6,698 nucleotides of DNA, taken from the NCBI GenBank assembly GCA_020027255.1, contig JAHRAP010000093.1:1-6698 (forward strand). Direction: 5' to 3'. Origin of the DNA: Nitrosopumilaceae archaeon. GTDB taxonomy: Archaea > Thermoproteota > Nitrososphaeria > Nitrososphaerales > Nitrosopumilaceae. A model generated the notes under the pieces. It was not told the origin of the DNA, searched no databases, and worked only from the letters and a program-made list of their open reading frames with translations. Made by a program: the position numbers and the translations under genes. This document shows positions 1 through 5,912 of this stretch, piece by piece (positions within the stretch are counted from its first letter, which is position 1; each line of letters opens with the position of its first letter).

Positions 1-1071
1 AACCAAACATATGAAATAAAACTTAGGTATGAAGGTTACAATGATGTAACAATTGAGCAAATATTAAAAATAGGCAAATCGTCGTATATAATATCATTAC
101 CAAAATCATGGATAAATGAACTAGGATTAAAACGTGGAGACCATATTACAATTAAAAGACAAGACTCGACATTACAATTAATACCGTCTAACGATATAAT
201 AAATGATACAGATATTGGAGATGCTATTTTTGAAATAGAAAATGATGATGAAAAATCGGTAATACGAAAAATTATTTCGTTATATTTTATAGGATTTAAA
301 ACAATCAATATAAAACCGAAGATCGGGAGACTAAAACCAGCACAAAGAAATATCATAAAAGAAACTGTAAAAAGAATGTTAATAGGAGCTGAAATTATTT
401 CAGATTCTACCAATGGCATTGTGATTCAAGTGTTAGTTAATTCGTTAGGACTTTCTATAGATAATGCGTTCAAAAGAATGGTACATTTAGCAAAATCTAT
501 GTTAACAGACGTATTATTAGCACTCAAAGAAACCAATTTAGATCTAGCTAATGAAGTGGTGAAGACTGATGACGAAGTAGATAGATTTGGCTTTTACATA
601 ATACGACAATTAAAAATAGCCATTCAAAATGAACAAATGTTAATAGATATGAAATTTTTTAATGCTAGAAATTGTTTAGGATATAGAGTGATTACAAAAA
701 ATATAGAACGTACAGGTGATCATGTAGTACTAATTGCAGAAGAATTAATACGATTCAAAAAATCAATTCAAAAATCCATATATTATAAAATCAAAGAAAT
801 GACAGAATTTGCACTATATCTTATAGATCAGTCATGCTTATCGCTTTTTAAGAAAGATTTTAATCATGCAGATAGAACCATAGAAGATACATCAAGAATA
901 ATTGAATATGAAAGGATCGTTTTAGAAGAAACAGACATAATTACTGATAACGAAGAGATTTATTTCATACGTAAGATAATTGAACATGTAAAACGAATAG
1001 CCGAATATGCAGAAGACATAGCAGAAATCGTTTTAAATATAAACATAGAAAATGTGTTTAAGTCACAATAA
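1..1071 (+). CDS. AbrB-PhoU fusion regulator, 5' partial
   Basis: The reading frame is open from the first base to a TAA at 1069-1071, giving 356 visible residues with no ATG, GTG or TTG before base 376, so the true start lies upstream. Visible residues about 18-60 form an AbrB/SpoVT-type swapped-hairpin DNA-binding domain (ILKIGKSSYIISLPKSW, then LGLKRGD). Residues about 130-350 are helical and match the PhoU pattern, with two repeats rich in acidic and Ile/Leu residues and the motif RTGDH. Family knowledge: archaeal AbrB-PhoU fusions are annotated as phosphate-uptake regulators, but their target is poorly defined; a link to Pst phosphate transport is by homology only. The internal Met at 376 is a false start because it would cut away the AbrB domain. 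The protein is probably cytoplasmic; no membrane segment is seen. Domain calls are firm, the physiological role is inferred. Confidence 0.88.
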   Translation, partial: NQTYEIKLRYEGYNDVTIEQILKIGKSSYIISLPKSWINELGLKRGDHITIKRQDSTLQLIPSNDIINDTDIGDAIFEIENDDEKSVIRKIISLYFIGFKTINIKPKIGRLKPAQRNIIKETVKRMLIGAEIISDSTNGIVIQVLVNSLGLSIDNAFKRMVHLAKSMLTDVLLALKETNLDLANEVVKTDDEVDRFGFYIIRQLKIAIQNEQMLIDMKFFNARNCLGYRVITKNIERTGDHVVLIAEELIRFKKSIQKSIYYKIKEMTEFALYLIDQSCLSLFKKDFNHADRTIEDTSRIIEYERIVLEETDIITDNEEIYFIRKIIEHVKRIAEYAEDIAEIVLNINIENVFKSQ

Positions 1072-1118
1072 ATAGTTGTCAAGTATATGTATGTATCATG
1101 TAGTTTGTAAATGAAGTG

Positions 1119-1126
1119 TTATAATG
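1119..1126 (+). promoter_or_regulatory. Putative TATA box for trm56
   Basis: TTATAATG is centred about 26 nt upstream of the trm56 ATG in the 77-nt spacer after the PhoU gene. That is the distance expected for an archaeal TATA box driving a leaderless transcript that begins at the start codon. No Shine-Dalgarno-like GGAGG or GGTG occurs before the ATG. In such AT-rich DNA a chance match is possible. Confidence 0.45.
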
Positions 1127-1148
1127 TGTGATTAAATTTCAATAATAT

Positions 1149-1667
1149 ATGATCGAAATATTACAAATAGGGCAAAGATTAGTACGAGATGATCGTGTTA
1201 TGACACATATAGTTTTGGTTGCACGTGCATTTCATGCATCTAAGATTTACATGCACGGAAATAATAAGCACATAAAAAATACCGTGAAAAAAATTAATTC
1301 TACATGGGGGGGAAATTTTGAGATTGATTTTGTCAATAATTGGAAGAAATTAATTAATACCAAAAAAAAATCTTATAAAATTATTCATTTAACAATGTAT
1401 GGAGAAAACATCAATTATGCATGTTCAAAGATAAATAACACAAACAATATGTTCGTGGTAGTTGGAGCAAGTAAAGTACCTCGAGAAATTTATGATATTG
1501 CAGATTATAATATAGCAATAGGCAACCAACCTCATTCAGAAATTAGTGCGTTAGCAGTGTTTTTAGATAGAATACAACAAGGAAAACAGTTTTTAAAAAA
1601 ATTTAATAATGCAAAGATTGAAATTATTCCTGACGCAAGTGGAAAAAATGTACTCAAAAACAATTGA
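1149..1667 (+). CDS. trm56: tRNA (cytidine(56)-2'-O)-methyltransferase Trm56
   Basis: This 172-residue protein matches the archaeal SPOUT-class enzyme that methylates the 2'-OH of C56 in the T-loop of tRNA using S-adenosylmethionine. Family signatures are present in order: GQRLVRDDRVMTH (8-20), WGG (53-55), LTMYG (81-85), VGASKVPREIY (105-115) and IGNQPHSE (124-131). The last two belong to the knotted cofactor-binding C-terminal half. Length is normal for the family. The ATG start fits because family members begin only a few residues before the GQR/GHR motif. No Shine-Dalgarno motif is visible; a TATA-like box about 26 nt upstream suggests a leaderless mRNA. The gene lies 32 nt before tfe on the same strand and may be co-transcribed with it. 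A G7 run (1306-1312) encodes the WGG motif and an A9 run lies at 1362-1370, both in frame. Confidence 0.93.
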   Translation: MIEILQIGQRLVRDDRVMTHIVLVARAFHASKIYMHGNNKHIKNTVKKINSTWGGNFEIDFVNNWKKLINTKKKSYKIIHLTMYGENINYACSKINNTNNMFVVVGASKVPREIYDIADYNIAIGNQPHSEISALAVFLDRIQQGKQFLKKFNNAKIEIIPDASGKNVLKNN

Positions 1668-1675
1668 TTAAATAA
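1668..1675 (+). promoter_or_regulatory. Possible TATA box for tfe
   Basis: TTAAATAA lies directly after the trm56 stop and is centred about 28 nt before the tfe ATG, a position that would allow a leaderless tfe transcript. The 32-nt spacer is otherwise all AT-rich, so this is a weak call and tfe may instead be read through from trm56. Confidence 0.3.
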
Positions 1676-1699
1676 CATAATCAAAAATATATTATAATC

Positions 1700-2215
1700 A
1701 TGGTAGAAAAACAAGAAGATCCATTCATAAGTATTGCGTCTATGATAGGTGGAGACGAATATCTAAAAGTGGCAAGATCTTTGCTTAGATCTGAGGACGC
1801 TACAGATGAAGAAATTGCTAGTTCTACAGGGTTAAGGATAAATATGGTGAGACGAGTGTTATATGATCTTTTTGGAAAAGCATTAATCACAGGAACCAGA
1901 ATAAAAGATGAAAGAAAAGGCTGGTTTGTTTATAGATGGCGTACAAGAGCAGAAGAAGTAGAACATTTCATTTTAAATCAGAAAAAAAAAATACTCAAGA
2001 GATTAGAGCAGAGATTAGGGTATGAAGAAAAATACGAATTTTATCATTGTGGAAGCGAGGACTGCAGAAGAATTACGTTTGATGAATCGTTAGAGTGTTT
2101 TTTTAAATGTGCTACATGTGGAAATGTTTTGAATTTAAAGAAAAATGATAAAATTAAAAATGCACTGCATAAAAAAATCTTGCAAATTAAAAATGATATA
2201 GGCGAACATAATTAA
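1700..2215 (+). CDS. tfe: Transcription factor E, alpha subunit (TFE)
   Basis: This 171-residue protein has the architecture of archaeal TFE, the homologue of the N-terminal half of eukaryotic TFIIE-alpha. TFE stabilises the open complex during RNA polymerase initiation with TBP and TFB. Residues about 10-85 form the winged helix (DATDEEIASSTGLRINMVRRVLYDL, cut here: core DEEIASSTGLRINMVR, then GWFVYRW). Residues about 85-112 form a charged helical linker. Residues 113-145 form the zinc ribbon with C117, C122, C137 and C140. The first knuckle is C-x4-C rather than the usual C-x2-C, and an extra cysteine sits at 133. An A10 run (1982-1991) encodes the lysines of the linker. The 3' end overlaps the convergent arfC gene by 29 bp. 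The start is the first ATG of the frame, without a Shine-Dalgarno motif. Confidence 0.93.
   Translation: MVEKQEDPFISIASMIGGDEYLKVARSLLRSEDATDEEIASSTGLRINMVRRVLYDLFGKALITGTRIKDERKGWFVYRWRTRAEEVEHFILNQKKKILKRLEQRLGYEEKYEFYHCGSEDCRRITFDESLECFFKCATCGNVLNLKKNDKIKNALHKKILQIKNDIGEHN
2171..2177 (-). terminator. Oligo-T terminator candidate for the riboflavin cluster
   Basis: On the minus strand a T7 run begins about 10 nt after the arfC stop, followed by further short T runs down to about 2142. Archaeal RNA polymerase can terminate at oligo-T tracts without a hairpin. The site lies inside the 3' end of tfe. A short inverted repeat (ATGCA-C-TGCAT, 2160-2170) sits next to it but is too small to be convincing as a hairpin. 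Confidence 0.4.
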
Positions 2216-2876
2216 TAACTATTTCATTGTCTAGACGCGTTACAGTTTTTAATTTTAATTTAGTAGAATCTTCAATTGTAAGAAATCCAGATCCTGATAA
2301 AAATGATATTGATTTTTTGCCACCTACTAAATATGGGGCTATTGTTATTATTAGTTCATCAAAAAGATTTTCGCGTACAAAACTCCAATTAATATTGCTT
2401 CCGCCTTCAACAAGTATTCTCTTCATCGAATATTTTTGTAATAAGTATTGTAATAATTGTTTTATATCGACTGTTTTTTTTCCAGATATTATAATGTCTA
2501 AATTAGGATAACTATATAATCTATGAAGATTTTGTTGCGATATTTTTTCAGATACAACAATTATTGTTTTAAATTTCTTAGATGTTTTTAATATTCTGGT
2601 GTTACGTTCTATATCACCATTTGAATCTAGTATTATACGAATAGGATTATGATTACATCTTACATACCTTATTGTTAAAAGTGGATCGTCTTGTTTGACA
2701 GTGTTTATACCAATTAGAATGCCATCTACTGTAGATCTGAGTTTATGAAGACGAGTTTTGTCTTTATTACTAGAAATTTTGGAATCCCCACATTTTGTAG
2801 CGATTTTGCCATCTAATGTAATTGCAGCACTTAAAATGATGTATGGTTTAGATCTTTCCATATATGATTTTACCAT
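2187..2876 (-). CDS. arfC: 2,5-diamino-6-ribosylamino-pyrimidinone 5'-phosphate reductase
   Basis: This 229-residue protein belongs to the RibD C-terminal/dihydrofolate-reductase-like reductase family. In archaea and fungi this enzyme reduces the ribosyl side chain to ribityl with NAD(P)H before deamination. Visible signatures are LSAAITLDGKIAT (15-27), ILIGINTVKQDDPLLTIR (53-70), LVEGGS (155-160) and the C-terminal APYLVGG (180-186). Length is that of the stand-alone archaeal reductase; no N-terminal deaminase domain of bacterial RibD is attached. The ATG at 2876 overlaps the amidohydrolase gene by 29 nt. An in-frame ATG at 2861 (M6, just before the conserved core) would cut the overlap to 14 nt and is equally plausible. 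No Shine-Dalgarno motif favours either, so translation is probably coupled. It is the last gene of the cluster and converges on tfe, with a 29-bp 3' overlap. Confidence 0.9.
   Translation of the reverse strand: MVKSYMERSKPYIILSAAITLDGKIATKCGDSKISSNKDKTRLHKLRSTVDGILIGINTVKQDDPLLTIRYVRCNHNPIRIILDSNGDIERNTRILKTSKKFKTIIVVSEKISQQNLHRLYSYPNLDIIISGKKTVDIKQLLQYLLQKYSMKRILVEGGSNINWSFVRENLFDELIITIAPYLVGGKKSISFLSGSGFLTIEDSTKLKLKTVTRLDNEIVINYVRLYHF
2246..2262 (+). terminator. T-rich terminator candidate for trm56-tfe
   Basis: About 30 nt after the tfe stop the plus strand reads TTTTTAATTTTAATTTA, a T-rich tract of the type at which archaeal polymerase stops. It lies within the convergent arfC gene, so tfe transcripts would carry a short antisense tail to arfC. 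Base composition alone makes such tracts common here. Confidence 0.35.
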
Positions 2877-4038
2877 TTATCATAACAGCTTGAATAGATG
2901 ATTCTGACGCTCGATGTACTATTGAAGCATGAGGATCATGGATAGGATCTAGATCTATTTCATGTTTTTTGATAAATATACAATCAGCAATAGCACCTGT
3001 TTCAATTGTACCTTTGTTGATATGTAATATTTTACCAGGATTTACTGTAGCCATTTTTAAAATATGCTTGGGTGAGATCTTTGTTCGATTTATAGCCATA
3101 GTAGTTTTCCATAAATAATCCATTTCTCGAAACATATCGGGCGGATTTATCATAACATTATCAGTACCAATAGCAATATCATACCCTAATTTCATCATGT
3201 AGTATATATCTGGAACTCGTTCAGCCATAGTAGCGTTAGAACGTGGGCAAACAACTATTCCATCAGTATATTTACGTGCAATACGCAGATCATGTTTTGA
3301 TGCATAAGTCATATGTATAAGAAAATGAGGTTTCAATTGCAATGCACGCATGATTTCTGATTTGGCAGTAAGTTTTTTAGATTTTTCTACACTCGTTATT
3401 GTTTCTGCAGAATGAATGGCTCTGATTTTGGATGTTTGAGAGAAATAATGAAGAATAGAATCGCTGTATTCGTTTGCGCCACTTATTCCTAGACCATCTG
3501 CATGTTTAGTGATTATTGACAACTCATAGTCTTGTTCTTGTGAAATAGATTCGTTTTTTTGAATTTGTGAATCTGTTTGATAATATTCTATACGGCCTAG
3601 CGCTATACAATTAATTGGTACAGATTTCAATATTTGTTTCAATAAAATTATTCCTTCTAGTCCTCCTTCTCTAAAATCTATGAATGTAGTTATACCTTTT
3701 TTAATCATAGAATAACAGGTGTTACGCATATAACTTGCCAGATGTGATGGTAATGACTTATTCAGAATATGTTTTTTAATTCCATAAATTGGATTAACCT
3801 TTTCGTTAACAGTCAAATCAAGATTTATGTCTTTAGCTATAGAATCTCCTATATGGGTATGAGCATTGATGAATCCTGGTAAAATAATAAGTCCGTCACA
3901 ATCAATTATTGGTTCTTCTTTTTCTGGTAAAATCTCATTACTTATATTTCCAAAATATTTAGTTGAAATTTTTAAATTAGTAGAATTAATATATTCTAGA
4001 TCAGGTCCACTAAATACTCCAATATTTTTAAAAATCAA
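2848..4038 (-). CDS. Amidohydrolase, candidate riboflavin-pathway deaminase
   Basis: This 396-residue protein is a metal-dependent amidohydrolase of the cytosine deaminase/SAH-deaminase-like subgroup. After a short N-terminal beta segment comes PGFINAHTH with metal ligands H60 and H62. These are followed by H209-S-A-E212 (the HxxE of deaminases), H242 (IHMTYAS), CPRSN (264-268) and D293 (IGTDN). A C-terminal beta-sandwich part ends VMINGKIIYGKI. All expected catalytic residues are present, so it should be active. The start is TTG at 4038-4036: an in-frame TGA lies at 4044-4042 and the next Met is residue 104, beyond the HxH motif. The TTG overlaps the gch3 stop (TTGA) and the 3' end overlaps arfC. 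Its position between two riboflavin genes suggests it deaminates the diaminopyrimidine intermediate; a formamide hydrolase role (ArfB analogue) or an unrelated nucleoside-type substrate remains possible. Family is firm, substrate is inference. Confidence 0.85.
   Translation of the reverse strand: MIFKNIGVFSGPDLEYINSTNLKISTKYFGNISNEILPEKEEPIIDCDGLIILPGFINAHTHIGDSIAKDINLDLTVNEKVNPIYGIKKHILNKSLPSHLASYMRNTCYSMIKKGITTFIDFREGGLEGIILLKQILKSVPINCIALGRIEYYQTDSQIQKNESISQEQDYELSIITKHADGLGISGANEYSDSILHYFSQTSKIRAIHSAETITSVEKSKKLTAKSEIMRALQLKPHFLIHMTYASKHDLRIARKYTDGIVVCPRSNATMAERVPDIYYMMKLGYDIAIGTDNVMINPPDMFREMDYLWKTTMAINRTKISPKHILKMATVNPGKILHINKGTIETGAIADCIFIKKHEIDLDPIHDPHASIVHRASESSIQAVMINGKIIYGKI
4035..4038 (-). 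other. TTGA stop/start overlap, gch3 to amidohydrolase
   Basis: On the minus strand the amidohydrolase start TTG and the gch3 stop TGA share bases within TTGA. No Shine-Dalgarno motif precedes the start, so the arrangement points to translation by re-initiation or coupling. An ATG at 4045-4043 is in a third frame that stops within five codons and cannot serve the amidohydrolase. Confidence 0.75.
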
Positions 4039-4784
4039 AATTCATAAATGGACGGTTTTTTTTCTCCCGAGTTTCTAATTGTTCTGATCATGTCTAATGA
4101 TTGTGTTGCATGTTTAGCTGCGTCTCTAGCTGTAGAGCCTTTGCCAATACCACAATTTAAAATCAATCCATATTTTTGGCGTATCATATTTATGAATTCC
4201 GACGCTTGTTTTTTATAATCACTATGAGACAATACCATAAAATTATCACCTCCCATAAAAAATGATAGTGATTTTTGTTTCATAAAAAATTTTGACATTA
4301 CATGATACAATTCAAATATTAGTGATGATGTTTCATATGGAGTTTGTTTTTTTTTTACTGATGTGAAATCTTCAATATCAAAATGAATGATTGTAACATC
4401 ATCATTATTAGTTGTAGTATTTATGGATCCATATATCATATAATCCTGATTTAATATTATATGTGCTTGTTCACTTTCAAATGCATGCATGTTAGCATCG
4501 AATGGATTTTTGGCGTGGCCTATAGACATGGATAATGGATTATTAAATGTAGTTCTTAATTTTTTTTGTATTAATAAATGGTCTTCTAGATTTAATTTGT
4601 TTGTAACTGCAAATAACTCATCAGATCTATTAAGAAATACAAGTGAATTTTTTACCGAAAATAATTTTTGTGCTTCATTGTATAATGATGCCTGAAACAT
4701 TTGTAATTGATGTTCTCGGTCTTGGCCTAATGTTAATGTCCATTTTCCATAATCATATAATTTAATAACTGTAATTTGAATCAA
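4035..4784 (-). CDS. gch3: GTP cyclohydrolase III (archaeal, FAPy-forming)
   Basis: This 249-residue protein matches archaeal GTP cyclohydrolase III (also called IIa or ArfA; MJ0145 type). The enzyme opens the imidazole ring of GTP to a formylated aminopyrimidine (FAPy) nucleotide as the first step of archaeal riboflavin/F420 synthesis. It has the two-palm-domain layout related to GGDEF cyclases. The N-terminal palm starts MIQITVIKLYDYGKWT and carries a NRSDELFAVTN segment near 52-62. The second palm has HFDIEDFTS (134-142, with metal-binding D136), MGGDNFM (177-183) and CGIGKGSTARDAAKHA (211-226). The start is TTG at 4784-4782; it reproduces the MIQITVI N-terminus of the family exactly, so the non-ATG start is well supported. 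The TTG overlaps the ribH stop (TTGA). An A10 run on the coding strand (4356-4347) lies just after the metal motif and is in frame. Confidence 0.93.
   Translation of the reverse strand: MIQITVIKLYDYGKWTLTLGQDREHQLQMFQASLYNEAQKLFSVKNSLVFLNRSDELFAVTNKLNLEDHLLIQKKLRTTFNNPLSMSIGHAKNPFDANMHAFESEQAHIILNQDYMIYGSINTTTNNDDVTIIHFDIEDFTSVKKKQTPYETSSLIFELYHVMSKFFMKQKSLSFFMGGDNFMVLSHSDYKKQASEFINMIRQKYGLILNCGIGKGSTARDAAKHATQSLDMIRTIRNSGEKKPSIYEF
4781..4784 (-). other. TTGA stop/start overlap, ribH to gch3
   Basis: On the minus strand the gch3 start TTG and the ribH stop TGA overlap as TTGA, the same arrangement as at the next junction downstream. No good Shine-Dalgarno motif lies within 10 nt upstream (only a GGA about 13 nt away), which again suggests translational coupling. 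Confidence 0.75.
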
Positions 4785-5197
4785 TATTTTAATTTTTCCA
4801 ATTCTAGTAATGATTTGGAGACTGCATCAACGGCATTTTCAGGCATTCTTTTTATTCGCGAATGAGCTATACGTTCATGCATTCCAGGTCCGCTTATACC
4901 AAGAGATACTGGTTTTTTATATTTCAACGATAAATTAGATAATGAATTCAATACAGTATAAGCTATAACTTCATCATGCTTTGTCTGGCCTTTTATTATT
5001 GCACCCAAAGTCACTACAGCATCTACATCATTTTTATTTAATAATGCGTCTACTATTATAGGCATATCGAATACTCCGTGTACTTTACAAGTATATGTTA
5101 CGATGATTTTCATACGTCTGGTTTTTTCGAGTGCTATTTGGAGCATCTTGGAAGTTATTTTGTAATTGAAATCTGACACTACTATTGCAATATTCAT
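4781..5197 (-). CDS. ribH: 6,7-dimethyl-8-ribityllumazine synthase
   Basis: This 138-residue protein is lumazine synthase, which condenses 5-amino-6-ribitylaminouracil with 3,4-dihydroxy-2-butanone 4-phosphate; family members assemble into pentamers or icosahedral shells. Visible motifs are SDFNYKI (8-14), VHGVFDMP (39-46), LGAIIKGQTKHDEVIA (64-79) with the catalytic His at H74, and PVSLGISGPGMHERIAHSR (96-114). The HGVFDMP and GISGPGM segments match archaeal lumazine synthases of the MJ0303 type and separate it from the paralogous archaeal riboflavin synthase RibC, which lacks the GxTxH motif. The length is typical. The start is ATG, 3 nt after the ribB stop, without a Shine-Dalgarno motif, so co-transcription with ribB is almost certain. 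The stop overlaps the gch3 TTG. Confidence 0.95.
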   Translation of the reverse strand: MNIAIVVSDFNYKITSKMLQIALEKTRRMKIIVTYTCKVHGVFDMPIIVDALLNKNDVDAVVTLGAIIKGQTKHDEVIAYTVLNSLSNLSLKYKKPVSLGISGPGMHERIAHSRIKRMPENAVDAVSKSLLELEKLKY

Positions 5198-5200
5198 AAT

Positions 5201-5869
5201 TCAATACACATTAGAATATTCTAGTAATTCGTGACTATGAATTATCGGTATAGAATTTTGTTTAGCATATTTTTCTGCATTATTTGTTGATAAAGCTGTA
5301 TATGTTTCAGAATCCAACATCTCACAAATAACAGTGATTGGTACTACATTAGCTAATTTAGCTAATAATACAGACATTTCTGTGTGTCCTCTTCTATTTT
5401 CTAGTAAACCTTCAGAAGATAATAATAGAGGGATATGTCCAGGAGTTTTAAATAAATCCACAAAATTTTTCTGCGGGCAGTCAGATTTGTATAGGTTAGA
5501 CATTTCTTTAATGGTTATAGATCTATCAATATCTGTAATCCCTGTATATGTTTGTCTATGATTAATAGAAATTGAGAATGAAGATTTATCACCGTATGGT
5601 TCAATCCCAGAGATCATTTTGTGTATATCGAGATTATTACAATCATGTAGTATGTTATGCATGTAATCTAGCCCTATTTTTTGACCAAAAGTATGATCTA
5701 TTGCGATGCATATCAAACCCCCAGCATGCTGTCTTAATCTCACAATATGTTCAGGTGTGATAAATTCTGCTGCGGCCACCATATCAATTTCATTTTCACG
5801 ACCATTATCGTCATGTATTAAAACAAATTCCCCACGTTTGAAATATTCTAATGTATTATCTAAAGACAT
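5201..5869 (-). CDS. ribB: 3,4-dihydroxy-2-butanone 4-phosphate synthase
   Basis: This 222-residue protein converts ribulose 5-phosphate to 3,4-dihydroxy-2-butanone 4-phosphate and formate with Mg2+, supplying the four-carbon unit to RibH. The active-site blocks are complete: HDDNGRENEIDMV (19-31), HAGGLICIA (48-56), SISINHRQTYTGITDIDRS (99-117), FKTPGHIPLL (140-149), RRGHTEMSVLLA (159-170) and VICEM (180-184). H162 and E183 align with the metal and catalytic His/Glu of the family. It is a single-domain enzyme without a RibA (GTP cyclohydrolase II) fusion, in keeping with the separate GCH III gene. The start ATG at 5869 precedes the usual short N-terminal helix. A 43-nt spacer separates it from ribE; the spacer contains an oligo-T tract and a TATA-like box, so ribB could head its own transcript. 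Confidence 0.96.
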   Translation of the reverse strand: MSLDNTLEYFKRGEFVLIHDDNGRENEIDMVAAAEFITPEHIVRLRQHAGGLICIAIDHTFGQKIGLDYMHNILHDCNNLDIHKMISGIEPYGDKSSFSISINHRQTYTGITDIDRSITIKEMSNLYKSDCPQKNFVDLFKTPGHIPLLLSSEGLLENRRGHTEMSVLLAKLANVVPITVICEMLDSETYTALSTNNAEKYAKQNSIPIIHSHELLEYSNVY

Positions 5870-5891
5870 AATTTTTTATTGCTGCCTACAC

Positions 5892-5899
5892 AATATTAA
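5892..5899 (-). promoter_or_regulatory. Possible internal TATA box for ribB
   Basis: On the minus strand TTAATATT is centred about 26 nt upstream of the ribB ATG, the spacing for a leaderless archaeal transcript. It follows an oligo-T tract right after ribE. Together these could separate ribE from the ribB-ribH-gch3-amidohydrolase-arfC unit. AT-rich context limits confidence. Confidence 0.35.
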
Positions 5900-5905
5900 C
5901 GTTAC

Positions 5906-5912
5906 AAAAAAA
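5906..5912 (-). terminator. Oligo-T tract after ribE
   Basis: On the minus strand a T7 run starts immediately after the ribE TAA. Archaeal polymerase can stop or pause at such tracts, so it may partly end the ribE transcript before ribB. No hairpin accompanies it. Confidence 0.35.

Noticed and set aside
376..378. ATG at 376 as start of the PhoU gene
   Set aside because: The same frame is open to base 1 and encodes a convincing AbrB-type domain upstream, so this Met is internal.
36..419. 127-residue minus-strand open frame at the left end
   Set aside because: It lies antisense to the AbrB domain and first PhoU part of the plus-strand gene, which has clear family motifs; the translated product is low-complexity hydrophobic and serine-rich, as expected of a shadow frame in AT-rich DNA.
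2227..2511. 94-residue plus-strand open frame inside arfC
   Set aside because: Antisense shadow of the conserved reductase; no recognisable domain and no start signal.
4043..4045. ATG near the end of gch3 as the amidohydrolase start
   Set aside because: It is out of frame with the amidohydrolase and meets a stop within five codons; the in-frame TTG at 4038 is the supported start.
4781..5197. Possibility that the ribH gene is the archaeal riboflavin synthase RibC
   Set aside because: The GQTKH catalytic motif and HGVFDMP/GISGPGM segments are those of lumazine synthase, and a separate riboflavin synthase gene is present.
5212..5223. Perfect 12-bp palindrome TAGAATATTCTA shortly upstream of ribH
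   Set aside because: It lies within the ribB coding end, encodes ordinary codons and occurs once; such AT-rich palindromes are expected by chance here.
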